In this document: positions 13,440 through 25,705 of the stretch, one piece after another
Layout: the number at the start of each line of letters is the position of its first letter
Position numbering within the stretch: position 1 is the stretch's first letter
DNA from: Mytilus californianus
Taxonomy: Eukaryota; Mollusca; Bivalvia; Mytilida; Mytilidae
Assembly: GCF_021869535.1 (NCBI RefSeq)
Contig: NW_026262668.1
Span: 74,917,558-74,981,557 of the forward strand
DNA length: 64,000 bases
Direction: 5' to 3'
Notes under the pieces: generated by a model
Seen by the model: the letters and a program-made list of their open reading frames with translations, nothing else
Databases searched by the model: none
What the model was told of the DNA's origin: nothing
Made by a program: the position numbers and the translations under genes

Positions 13440-13960
13440 AAGACGCCAACAAAAAAGTTGTAGTTGATAGTTAACTTGACAATGACGTCCACAAAAACGT
13501 ATTTTGAAGTTTTATTTCTAATTGGTGGATTTTGGCTCACGATATCGATGATTCGGGCCTTTGGATAATACATTTCGCAAAGAAGTGTTATTGACAATGT
13601 TCAGGTTACCAGTAATAACGTGACCAGCTGTATTATATATGAATGGGGATCTAGTACAGTTACAGTCAGGAGGGTAACTAAGACTTGTAGTTGTCAACTT
13701 TGAGATCCTGCAAGACGTGTTTGTAACTGAAAATTTTTGTTGCAATTGATTTGGTACAGATTTTAGTGATGATATGTACAGACTGATCTTTGAAGTAGGG
13801 AGGTATTTTCGAGTGGACTTGATGAAGGATATTGCTTAAATAGGTAGCATCGAGACCTTTGTTTGCAAAAAATTAGTTTCAGAAAGGATGTCAGTTTGTC
13901 CTTTTCATCCGTCCTTTCCAATGCGAACCGGTCTGAATAATCTATGACTGGCAATATCCG
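13440..13960 (-). pseudogene. Decayed reverse transcriptase element, N-terminal part
   Basis: Minus-strand fragments read DEKDKLTSFLKLIF, then PPDCNCTRSPFIYNTAGHVI, then TGNLNIVNNTSLRNVLSKG and YREPKS. This order (C-x-C-S-P-F, AGHV-TGDLNI, KGPKYREP) is the N-terminal region I associate with the same mollusc retroelement whose RT core lies at 10.0-11.4 kb. It is therefore probably one element split by the family-a insertion. Frameshifts are present. Confidence 0.75.
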
Positions 13961-14281
13961 AGATGATAGCTGGAAGTTTGTATTGGTTTGAATGGAACCA
14001 ATCTATGCATTAGAACAACGATCATTTACTGGATTATGGTAAAGTAAATTGCAACATCCGATGGATTTTATAGCAACTTTGATGATAAAAGAATCCTTTC
14101 CTGCAGCTCAGTGAATGTAATATTACTATATATTATCAACTGTTATAATCCTAATTCTAATGAAATTACAAACTTAGTTTGGGAGAACATAAATTATTAT
14201 AAGTAATAATTGGCTTTGAACTAGCTTTCAGTAACTGCGAGTACTCTTATATCGGTGCTTTGTGTCTATTGTTTTTATGTT

Positions 14282-14313
<32 letters not shown>

Positions 14314-14980
14314 CTACCGATCTATTGGGTTAAGCCATTGTCAAAACGGATTTCTACAGTTTGTTCTTATTTTGTGCTGTTACATCACTGTCTCAGGTTA
14401 TGATGAGAGTTGAGCGCTCACAAGCATGACTGTTTAACCCCACCACATTCTTTATGTGTCTCTCCCAAGTCAGAGATTGGTTCATGTCTGTCATATTCGT
14501 TTTTTCGTTAATTCTATTGTTATAAATTACGCCGTTAGTTTTCTCGTTCGAATTGTTTCACAGTTGTCATGCTGGGACCTTTTATAGCTGACTACATGAT
14601 ATGTGTATTTCACATTGTTGAGGGCTAAACTTTTACCTATAATTGCTATCATCTTCGTTATTTTATTTTGGTGAATAGTTTTCTCCTTGGCAATCATACA
14701 CATCTCCTTATGTTCATATTATCAATCCAGATACTGTCCATCGTTGACTTTGATAAAACTTGTTGGTATTGAAAAAGATGAAACGTAGAAACCGCTCCTT
14801 TCTAAAATAATTCTATCAATAGTAAAAAACAATTGACTTCTCGATCCGCTACAAATACTCCTCATTCAAACTGAAGTATAGATTGAAAGAATGTTTTAAC
14901 TGAATGGTAAACGTAAATAATTTAAGAAGAGACAAATCATACAAATCATACTTTTACAATATCCATTCAAAACCTCGAAG
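13960..14980. other. Non-coding repeat-rich stretch
   Basis: No gene is seen. A T-homopolymer lies at about 14290-14313 and a copy of the 7490-type dispersed repeat at about 14400-14715. Confidence 0.45.
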
Positions 14981-14986
14981 ATATAT

Positions 14987-16260
14987 GTGACCCGCCATGA
15001 CATTTCTAGGCTTATGGCGGTAAACGTCATAATGAGAAAACGTCATGTAAAGTCATGTAACGTAATCAGGGTACCTGTTATTGAATGTTCAATTATATCA
15101 TGCGGTAAAATAAAGTTTATTTTTTTCATAACTTGAGGAAATTTGAATTGTATCTTAAGATATACAAAACAAATAGATTTTTTACGTAAAATTAATAATG
15201 TAGGTTAAAAATCCCGTTTAGAATCGCGTTCTAAATTCACACAATTTATCTTTTAGATTTCATTGCGTAAATCACTTTCTCCTGAATCATTAATATGTTT
15301 TCGATTATACAAAATGGTTTAAACTATTTCACCATTGCGAGATTCTATTTAGAAAAATATAGTACAAAAAAAAATATAACTTTCCAGAATTAGAATGCAG
15401 CATGGACACCAAGTTTTTGGAGTAAATCTCATTGTTTCACATTGTAAGGGAAAATATGAACATATGTATTAACATATACCAGTACATGTAAATCAAGAAA
15501 GATATACCTGCCCATTAGGAACCCAATATTTTCTCATCCCATGTTTATTCCTTTATGTTTGATTTTTTTTTTATCTATTACTGTCTTAGAACTACGTAAA
15601 AAAGATGTATGTGTTGTTGAAAGTTTTCTTACATCCCTTTCACCTACATGTCCTAATATTATTGATCATGCTGTTTGATTTTTCATCTTACTCTGCATTA
15701 ACAGATCTTTGATTTAATCACATTGTTATGATACATGTACAGAATATATTCACGATAAGATAATAGATGAACATTAGAAAGCATATTAAATGATCATACA
15801 CAGCTCCTTGATGGTTTATTATATATCTTGGTATTCCCTTTCTTAGCATTGATCTAGTTTCCATACGAAAGAAAGAAAAATGTTAAAGTCATCATTATTT
15901 TGATTCAAATTCCGGTACATTGTTGCTATGGCAACCGAATTTAAAAAAAAAACTTCAGTTATTTAGTTATTACAGCTACAATTACATTTTGATTAATTAA
16001 AAAAGACTTGACCACCCTTAAAAAAACACAATATGACGTAGCAACCATGATAGATGAACATACATGTGAAAATTGAAGAAGAAAAATTAAAACTTTTAAT
16101 AAAATCGAAAATAACAAAAATGGCCATATTTCTGTAATTTTGAAGAATCTAGCAAGATAAATTGTCAGGGTGTTTTGAATCTATGTGTCAGTACTTCATA
16201 AAATGCAAAAAACTCATTTTGACCCTGGTACCCCTGCATGAAAATCTCATGGCTGGTCGC
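14987..16260. mobile_element. Terminal-inverted-repeat element without transposase
   Basis: The left end GTGACCCGCCATGA and the right end TCATGGCTGGTCGC are imperfect inverted repeats, and similarity continues inward for about 40 bp. Both ends are flanked by ATATAT (14981-14986 and 16261-16266), a possible target duplication, although it is low complexity. No open reading frame of note lies inside. Confidence 0.6.
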
Positions 16261-19200
16261 ATATATCAATGCAAAAAAAGAAGAAGAAAAAACAATTTCC
16301 TTATTTTCTCAAAATAAAAATGCGTTCTTACAAGCAAGTAAGCACTAAGAAAATACGTGTTTTGTTTTTGTAATTACAAAAATTTTGTTATATACATTAC
16401 AGCAAAAATATCTAAAGAAAGAGTACCACAATGAACCCACTGTGTATTGGCCTACACCATTACATATTTGTTCTGTGTTTGTAGCAGCTGATAAAGCTGA
16501 AAACTGTTGTAAGGGCTCTGCATCGGGAATGCGAGAGTCCTATCGTTTTATTTTGGTCTGTCCGTCCTTACGTTCGTTTTTTAACCGCATAAGCTCCAAA
16601 AGTAGGGATAGGCCGACACTAGAATGATGCATAATATGTAAATGTGCATTTGATATTTTGTAAAAAATTTTGGTAAATACATTTTGTACAAAAGCTTAGT
16701 TTCTGTTGAAAAATCATAAATTTGGCGACTTAATTATTGTAAATGACAAAACTCTAAAAGTTATGAAAGGAAGCCGATAAAACTATGCACTGGTATTGTG
16801 CATAATATGTAGACCTGCATATAATATTTTGGTAAAACTTTGATTAAATTGATATTTAGAAAAAAGATTATATTTTGTTTCAAAATCACAAATTTTGAAA
16901 ACTTTTTCTGTGCTGGAATTTCAACAAATTTAGAAATGTTGGTATAATATGCTATTCCAAATTGATTCCGAATGTCAAATTTCCAGAATAAACTTATTGT
17001 TACAAAATCACGTATTCTTTTTGTGCTTAAATGTTAATGAAAACTGATATGCAAGTATAATGAGCTGTCGTATTGTTTCTGGGTTTAGAAAAATGGTTAA
17101 AGCGAAAATTGAGAGGGGAGAAATTACGGTAAAAACTTGGTAATGGTTACAAATCACGGTATCGGGTCCGTTCGCGCCCAATACACGTTCGCACCCTACT
17201 CGTTCGCACCCCACACGTTCGCCCCCTGGGTCCGTTCGCACCCTTTTTTTTTTATTCAAAAACCCGATGAATTATAAGATGTTTTTTAAGATATTTATCT
17301 CAAAATAAAGAAAAATTCGGCAATACTCTAGTTCAGGGAAAGCTTGTTCGCGACCTAGAATTCTGAGTGGGTCAAGCGTTTAATTAAAATTCATGCGAGA
17401 ATATGCGAGATTTGGATGAACTGGGGGCACAGTCATCATGTACAAATTAATATTCGATGTTAAGGATGCCCGCCGCTTTCCCGTTTACCTGTGAAGTCGT
17501 TGAGTGTCATCTGTTTTTTGGTTTATGTTTATGTTAAATAAAGTAAAAAAAAATATTGTGTAGAATTTCGAGACCTATAGTGTTTGAAAATTACGGGAGA
17601 AAATTGGGAAAGAAATTTGAAAGAAACTTGAAATTTACCTTGCAAATAACCAAAACGAAATGATAAAGAAGGAACGAGGGCCTTCAAGTCCCTGGAAGCT
17701 TCCAAGAACTTCGAGGAAGTTTATGTGCAGAAATATCATATTTGGAGATTGAGAATAATTTCCTGATACATGCTGACGTAATGGCATTAATTGCCAAAAC
17801 AGTATATCATTCAACGGTGACACTACATAATTTATTCTCTTTGGCTTGTGTCGGTCGGATATAGGTTAACAATTTAAACCATATGATTGTCATGTAAAAC
17901 GGAGCTTTTTGAAAAGTTGTTTCTTGTCATAACACAAAGCTAGTCGATATCATGAATGATATTATGCGAAGTATTCAATAACCTATAACTCTAGCTTCAT
18001 AAATGTAATGTTTTCAATATTGTATAAATAGTCTGATCGTTTAAAATAGTATATACGTTCCTTGTTCAACCCATAATAAAAAAAAGTTCCCATAAAAACA
18101 AACAGCTATGTACAGTTCGTCGTATGGAATTAAACTCTTAGCAAAAAAGCCACACCCACTAATAAGCTATACAATGTCTTTACTCGGACTGTTGCATCTT
18201 GAACAAATAAGTGAAAAGTCCAGCGCAATGTAGAACAAAACAGTTTCAACATTCATATATCATTATCATGATCTTGACCTGCATGGATATGCATATAACT
18301 TGCAACTGGACGATTAAACAAAACGGTTGTTGATGAATGCATGAAAAACTTTAACCTTAGACAAAACCTGAATTTAACTGTTAAAGAAAAACGAAGTCCA
18401 TTTAGTAATAAAATACGGAAAAATGAAAATAAAAATTTGCAAAATTTTGTCCTGGATACTGTATTTTGGTCATAAAGAAGCTTCTGTTCCAATTTCCTGA
18501 AATTCCATTATGTTTGACAAAGATTTTGATGTAAAACAAAACTTTAACCGCAGACTGAACCTAAATGTTGACGCAGCCGGCGTTAACGCTGACGACAAAA
18601 TCTAGGATCGCCAAGTCTCGCTTTCGCAAAATAAATTTCGCAAGCTTGACAAAAAGAAGGATGTATGTCAAAAGATCTCCTTGCTTTCGATAAGACGACA
18701 ATCATTGTTTTTTTTCGGGGGGAGGGGGTGTACTTTTTTCTAAATTAATTGTAATATAACAATATATTTTTCACATTTATTATCATTTTTCTACCTATTA
18801 ACGTGAATTTTCTGACACAAAAATAAATATACAACAGAACTGTTCATTAAAAGTATGTAAACAAATGCCAAACTATATATATGTGTGAAAATTTACTTTC
18901 TGAAGATATAAAAAAATATAAAAAGTATCTTTTATTCTGTTTAAGATCTTATAAAATCTCATTGAAATTAGTTAGATATTCTGCATACTATATTAAGTAT
19001 GCTTCACGATAAGACAAGATATGGTGAACGACCCAGATCCCACTCCTTTCAAAATTGTCAATATCTGATGCATTTGAATTAAGCACGATACCTTTATGTA
19101 AATTTAATACACGCATGCAATCAGGGCTAGTATTTTGAACATATGTTTTAACGGTAACTGTCAGAACATGATTATAATTATTAAGGGTATATTAATTTTG

Positions 19201-20592
19201 TCCAACTGTCGCCTGGTGAGATACATAGTTTAAGGTAAAACTTCATGATACCATATGGCCTAGGTGTTGATTGACTTTTATTTTTATGACCTAAGATATG
19301 GTAATGAATAGCATTCGTAACTTATTGAATATATCTGCTAAGTGAACTTCACAGCATGAATCTGTCCATTTTTGCGTGAAGGTGACACGCAAAGTCAGGT
19401 GACATATCAAACCGTTTCTTTTGTAATTAAGATAAAGTAACATAACTATGGAACGCCTCAGCTGTCTTATGTGGAACTCTGATATTACTTTATGTTGTTT
19501 TATTATTACTTGATGATATTTTGTCTTTACTTAATATGGTTTTGACATTACGTAATGATGTTTTGATATAACTCAATATGGAATAGTCATTACTTAATGA
19601 TATTTCGATATTACACGATATGGTTTCGTATTGACTTGATATAGTTTTGTCATTACTCAATATGGTTTTGTCATTACTCGATGTGGTTTCACCATTATTT
19701 AATGTGGTTGTGTCATTAGTCAATGTGGTTTTAACATTACTTGATGTGAATGTGACTTAACGTTATGTAGTTGTTTCATTACATGATGTGGTTTTGTTAT
19801 TTCGTAATGATGATTTGCATATTCTTTATATGGTTTTAACATAACGTAATGATATTTCAAAATTTGACGATTTTACACTACATGATGTGTTTGTTTCATT
19901 ATTTGATGTGGTCCTGTCATTCTTTGATGTGGTTATCCAATTACTTGATGAGGTAAAACCACGTGACCAATTCGGAAAAAAAATATGTTCTATTTTTAAA
20001 CAGATTTCAATATATCATTTGTTTAATGTGCTTTGGATGGGTATCGCTATCCATTGAGTTAAAGTTCAAATTAAAGTTCGAGTGGTTGTTCAGAGTTATT
20101 AAGTATGAAAAAGGTAACCAGCAGACAATAATAAGAAAAAAAGTATTAAAAAGTTTACAGTATTTCTTACATAATTGGGATATCCCCAAACCACTTTGTC
20201 TTGTTGTTTTTATCCTAAGTTCTCAAACGGAAGCAGTATTTTTGTAATAAATTTGTAAAATATTCCACGGAACCCTATGTCTCGCCTGATATTGCTGCTG
20301 TAAGTGTAAAAGCGTCATGTTGATCGGCTGTACATTTATCTATACATTTATCGGTAAAAACAAAATTAAAAAAAAATGTTTTTCTGTAGATGCTTTTTCT
20401 TGAAATTGAGGAATAACTCCTATACTCCTATACAAGTTTTAAAACACTTCATGGAGGTTTACAAATTTATCATGTCAAAACAGTTTAATTCGGTTTTATT
20501 TAACTAAAACAAAACTGTATGGTTTTCAACAATAAGCAAAACCCATACCCTATAGTAAGCTATAAAAGGTCCCGAAATAAAAAATGTAAAAA

Positions 20593-20631
<39 letters not shown>
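20593..20631. repeat. GATA microsatellite
   Basis: About nine uninterrupted copies of the tetranucleotide ATAG/GATA are followed by ACTTTATTCT. It lies inside the nested inverted-repeat element. Confidence 0.95.
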
Positions 20632-21379
20632 CTTTATTCTCTAAAAACTAATTACAAGTTTACAGAGAAACATACAATATAAATACAGATACAATAGTTG
20701 AGGTAAACAAATACAGTATGATATTCTAAAAGTACAAAATTATAATGGCATACGTGTTTAGTAACATGTATAATGAAAGGTTAAACTCAATAGAAATTAA
20801 AAAAAAAATGGAGATGGAGACGCCGACGCCACTATCGACGACGAAATATAGGTTTGTTGGGTCTCACTGTCGCTACATTGATGTCGCAAGTTCGACACAA
20901 ATCAAACGACTTGAACTTTAATGTTAACAAATGAAGCACTTCAAATCAACTCACTCTAAAGTTACAGGGAAACGGGGGGAGGGGGCTTGTACTGTGCGAC
21001 AAAGCATCAATACTATAAAATAAGAATTCTCCGAATTTTTTTTTAGCGTAAATGATCATTTGAACTTATACAAATATCAATCTTTTATTTGTAATCAATT
21101 GAATTCCCTGATCTACCTTGCACTAATTGAAAAATAAACTTTTTGGAATATTGTTTCACATGTGACGACGGACATGTTCCAGTGGTCGTAACCATAATAC
21201 CTTCATCTTTTTCTTGAATGTGAACTACCAAATAAAACCAAATCACTGGGTTTGTACTTTCTCGAATAACACGACGGGTGCCTTTCTGGAGCATCCGATA
21301 TCACCCCGATGGATTTATATTACCCAGTCATACCGATCTATTGAGTCAGCCAAATGAAACTGTTTTGTATGCCACCGCA

Positions 21380-21840
21380 ACTGAAAGTTGGGGGGGGGGG
21401 ATATTGTTTTACCCCTGTCCGTCCGTCTGTCCGTCCGATTATGGGTATATAGTTATTCCGCATAACTCCTCCTACAGTTTGAATCCTAAGAAGTTTTCTC
21501 TTTACTGTCTGTTTGTACATATATTGAATTGTGCATGTGGTCAAGGTTTCATGTTTATTAATATTTGCTCTTTTGGGAGATAGTTGAACTTTGTATTTTT
21601 TGGGGAAATTTACTTGCATTAGAAGAGCGTTTCCAGGTAACGCCTCCTATAGTTTGAATGCTAGGAGGTTTTCGCTCTGCTGGCTGTTTATTCATATATT
21701 GAAGGTGTGCATGTGGTCAGGGTTTTTATTTTTATTATCTTTTGCTCTTTTGGGAGATAATTGAACTTTTTTTTGGTCATTTTTGGGGTATAAGCGGTTA
21801 AATGAGTTGAGTGCGGGGCATCACTTTGTCTAGTTTACAT
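21380..21840 (+). repeat. GTCCGTCCG-type dispersed repeat, two units
   Basis: A G-run and CTGTCCGTCCGTCTGTCCGT lead into two diverged units of about 170 bp. Each contains CTCCTA-AGTTTGAAT-CTA and GCTCTTTTGGGAGATA. It resembles the repeat at 6120-6640. The frames crossing it are not genes. Confidence 0.6.
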
Positions 21841-23599
21841 TTTTTTCTCGTGTTGTGCTGTTACACAAGTGTAACAGTCCGATGTAAGGTTAGGATTTAG
21901 CGCTCACATACATGTTAAACTCCGCCACGTGCACTTTCTTTATGTACCTGCTCCAAGTCAGGAGCACGAAGTTCAATTGTTGACGTTGTATAAATGTGTG
22001 TCATTTTTTTTTTTGTAGATTGTTTAAATATAAATAAGACCGTTTGTTTTTTCGTTTGAATTTTTTCACATGGTGCATGGTGGCCTTTTATAGCTGACTA
22101 TATGGTGTGTTGAAGGCTGTACGGTTGCCTATATATGATTTCTTACATCCACTGCATTTAAACTCTGGTGGATAGTTGTCTCATTGTCAATCACACCACA
22201 TCTAACTTTATTTCAACCTCTATGTTGCGTTTTGTATACTGTAACATTGTTTATCTTTTGTACGCATACCCCGGAGCCCTCGAGCAAAAGTCCTTGTTCA
22301 TGTTGTTCCGCGATAGAAAATTTAAATTACGAACTAATATAAGATAGCACGAATTTCAACTCAAAATCTTAATTAATCTAAATGAGACTTAAATTCGAAT
22401 CTTACTCAAACTCAAAAAGTGACTCAAATTTAATGGTGTAACTAGAACTCTACCTTTAAATGTGACTCAAACTTGAAGTCCAACTCGAAACTCAATGCTA
22501 ACTAAAACTTTAATTCTAATAATGACTTGAATTCGGAATCGGAGACTAACTCAAAGTTCTACTAACTTTAATTTGAACTCTAATTCGATGAATGGCCACA
22601 CTCATCCAAGGCACATACAACATGGAAATCTATCTAAAAATAGAACAGGTTTTTTCCGAATTGGTCACGTGATTTTACCTCATCAAGTAATGGGATAACC
22701 ACATCAAAGAATGACAGGACCACATCAAATAATGAAACAAACACATCACACCATGTAGTGTAATATCGTCAATTTTGAAATATCATTACGTAATGTTAAA
22801 ACCATATAAAGAATAGGCAAATCATCATTACAAAATAACAAAACCACATCATGAAATGAAACAATTACATAACGTTAAGTCACATTCACATCAAGTAATG
22901 TTAAAACCACATTGACTAATGACACAACCACATTAAATAATGGTGAAACCACATCGAGTAATGACAAAACCATATTGAGTAATGACAAAACTATATCAAG
23001 TCAATACGAAACCATATCGTGTAATATCGAAATATCATTAAGTAATGACTATTCCATATTGAGTTATATCAAAACATCATTACGTAATGTCAAAACCATA
23101 TTAAGTAAAGACAAAATATCATCAAGTAATAATAAAACAACATAAAGTAATATCAGAGTTCCACATAAGACAGCTGAGGCGTTCCATACATAACAGTCAA
23201 AATAGTCTGTTTTAATCTGTCAGTGTAATCAATCACTTTTATAAATAATCTGATTACAGTAATAACGATGCCGATCTGATAAATCAATAAACTGATAATG
23301 CCCCCAGTTCATCAAATCTCGTACCTAATCAGTCGATAACGCAAAATCACGATCGATCTTGCACATGCGCATTGTTTCCCTGAACTAGAGTATTTTTGAA
23401 TTTTTTAAATGAAATATTGTTTTAAATTGATTTGATGATTAATTATTTATGATTACTGTTAATTATATATGGTGTTTACACAGCTAAACTTGATGTAAAT
23501 TCTGCATGTAGTTATATTAGCATGTATTTAACTTGGTATGAGTAAAAACAATTAAGATTCAAAATGTTATTGTTGTTGAGTTTAAAGCAGTTTGGTATC

Positions 23600-23940
23600 T
23601 TAACATTTAAATAATATTCAACACAAAAAACCTTTTTTAGAAAGTCACTTTATTTTGAAACAATGAAAAAAAAAAAAAATACAGCAATACACTTACCAAA
23701 ACACGATTAAAAAGATATTCAACACAAAAAACGTCACTTTATTTTGCATGTTTTGAAACAATGAAAAAAAACTTATTTTTAGCAATACAATAACCAAAAC
23801 ACGATTAAAAAATTATTCAACACAAAAATCGTTTTTAGAAAGTCACTTCATTTTAAAACAATGAACAAAAAAAATATTTATAGCAATACACTAACCAAAA
23901 TACGATTGAAAAATTATTTAAGACAAAATCAATAAAAAGG
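23600..23940. repeat. Three tandem copies of a ~90-bp A-rich unit
   Basis: The unit contains ATTCAACACAAAAA, AGTCACTTTATTTT, GAAACAATGAAAAA and AACCAAAACACGATT. Three copies follow each other inside the right arm of the Mutator-like element, which explains why that arm is longer than the left. Confidence 0.7.
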
Positions 23941-24033
23941 GTGCGAACGTGTAGGGTGCGAACGGACCCGAGGTGCGAACGTGAAAGGGGGCGAACGTGA
24001 ATGGGCGCGAACGCACCCGGATTCACAAATCAC

Positions 24034-24860
24034 TAGGGATTTTAGCAAAAAATGAAATATAGGTAAAATACATATTCCAAATTGATTCCCAGTGAAAAAA
24101 AAAATTTTTTTTGGTGAAAGTGAAAACAAATTTGTGCACAAACTTCACAAAAACATTTCATTGCACTAGGATGTCAACGGATATAAAGGTATAATGTGCT
24201 TTTCCAAATTGTTTCCCGGTGTCAAATTTGCAGTATAAACTTTTTTTTTGAACAAATCACAACTTTTGAGAAACTACGTTGTGTGTGAGGTTTCAATGAA
24301 TATTGATATAAGGTAGAATAGGTTAATATACAAAGATCATTCTCCTTGTATACTATTATCTGACGGTCGCCATTTCTGAAACAGCTGCCAAAATACATTA
24401 AAAAAAAGTTCGGATTTTAACAATATTTACGTAGAACGTGTCAAAGTTTACTAAAATTTATATCTTTTCAATATGTATTGCTTTATTTGCATTAGTAGTT
24501 ATGATTTGCGTCAGTCTTTCCTCTAAAAATGTGCAAGCGGGACCATTCCTGATGTATCCCTTCATAGTTGTTGAGAGTAAATACTATGTCGATGGTTTTG
24601 TACTTTCTAGTGAAATTACTCATTCCAGTATTTTGATTCTTATTACTTCCATCAAAGACAAAATCTAAGATGATCACACACTAATATTGAAGCAAAGCAT
24701 GTGAATCACAGGGATCCCATTGTTCATTGGCTTTCTAAATTACATATAGGACGTGTTTATTAACAGACAATCGGCATTACCATGGAACAAACTGTGACCC
24801 TCCGATTGCAAACTTGCTCCTTTATTCTTATGAGGCAGATTCCATATATGAGCCTCTCAG
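24034..24860. other. Non-coding stretch right of the Mutator-like element
   Basis: Words such as TTCCAAATTGATTCC at about 24068 and 24200 also occur at about 16955, left of the Mutator-like element. That element therefore landed inside an older repeat made of similar units. No gene is seen. Confidence 0.45.
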
Positions 24861-24865
24861 GAAAA

Positions 24866-25280
24866 ATAAACGGATCATCAGATGTAACAAAATGGATCTT
24901 AACTATTAATTTAATACCAAACAGAAAAAAATAAACTTGCGGAAAAGATGGTATACCGCAAACAAAAGGTGCAAAAATTAGTACACCATATCCGGATTTC
25001 GATAATTAATGTCTCTTCAGTGATGTTAGGAATCGAAACGGTATTTGGAAGGCCATATAATTTACCTCAATTTAGGATAGACTATTGAATTTTGAAGAGT
25101 CGAAATAGGATGAACGGATCATATAAACCAATATTGGTACAGATATAATACAAGCCCAAATGAAAAAAATATAAACTAAGTCTAAATTGAAAACAACGTT
25201 CAAACCTATGATTGCGTTGGATAAAAACCGCAATTTTTATACGTGTGCATGCAAAACAAATTTCTTGGTAGAGAGGTCTA
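24866..25280 (+). repeat. Duplicated segment, intact copy
   Basis: This segment (AAATAAACGGATCATCAGATG to AAATTTCTTGGTA) recurs at 25407-25705 plus 27925-28040 with only a few differences. The second copy is split by a composite element, so this copy shows the empty target site (TGAAAAAAATATAAAC at about 25161-25176). Confidence 0.9.
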
Positions 25281-25705
25281 AATACAGCACACACAACATT
25301 TTCCAAAAGACCAAAAAAGTGAAAAAGTATTAACAAAACGCATTTGACTAGCAGGTTGAACAACGGATGTTCTTAAACCCTACTGACTGCCATTGGCGAC
25401 TGCCAAATAAACGGATCATCAGATGTAACAAAATGGATCTTAACTATTAATTTAATACCAAACAGAAAACAATAAACTTGCGGAATAGATGGTATACCAC
25501 AAACAAAAGGTGCAAAATTAGTACACCATATCCGGATTTCGACAATTAATGTCTCTTCAGTGATTTTAGGAATCGAAACGGTATTTGGAAGGCCATATAA
25601 TTTACCTCAATTTAGGATAGACTATTGAATTTTGAAGAGTCGAAATAGGATGAACGGATCATATAAACCAATATTGGTACAGATATAATACAAGCCCAAA
25701 TGAAA

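Larger units (their letters stand above)
19449..23186. mobile_element. Nested element with 560-bp inverted repeats and TA duplication
   Basis: Arms 19449-20008 and 22625-23186 are near-identical inverted copies. The outer ends are TGGAACGCCTCAGCTGTC and its complement, each flanked by TA (19447-19448 and 23187-23188). Most of each arm is a degenerate 18-19-bp tandem repeat (CATTACTTGATGTGGTTTT type). The TA duplication fits Tc1/mariner-type insertion, but such long repeat-built arms are unusual. The centre holds a GATA microsatellite and other dispersed repeats and no recognisable transposase. Confidence 0.8.
17158..24024. mobile_element. Mutator-like long inverted-repeat element with 9-bp target duplication
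   Basis: The left end at 17158 carries GGGTCCGTTCGCGCCC and repeated CGTTCGCACCC words. The right end, ending at 24024, carries the inverted equivalents (GGGCGCGAACGCACCC). ACAAATCAC flanks both sides (17149-17157 and 24025-24033). Further inverted similarity includes ACTCTAGTTCAGGGA near 17330 against TCCCTGAACTAGAGT near 23380, and GAACTGGGGGCA against TGCCCCCAGTTC. A 9-bp duplication fits Mutator-like elements. No transposase is visible, so the element is non-autonomous or decayed. It contains the 19449-23186 element. Confidence 0.75.

Noticed and set aside
16385..16627. 80-residue frame with FVAADKAENCC text
   Set aside because: It crosses a GTCCGTCC-type repeat segment; no splice sites or homology were found.
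21278..21619. Frames of 93-101 residues on both strands
   Set aside because: They cross a GTCCGTCCG-type dispersed repeat; overlapping frames on both strands argue for chance.
19490..23145. Two identical 77-residue frames (Thr/Asn/Ser-rich) at 19490-19723 minus and 22912-23145 plus
   Set aside because: They are translations of the 19-bp tandem repeats in the inverted arms. Low complexity, no start context, and the same frame is found in both arms simply because the arms are inverted copies.
24438..24668. Frame with a hydrophobic, signal-like start
   Set aside because: It needs a GTG start; the first ATG available is in another frame. No downstream exon or homology.
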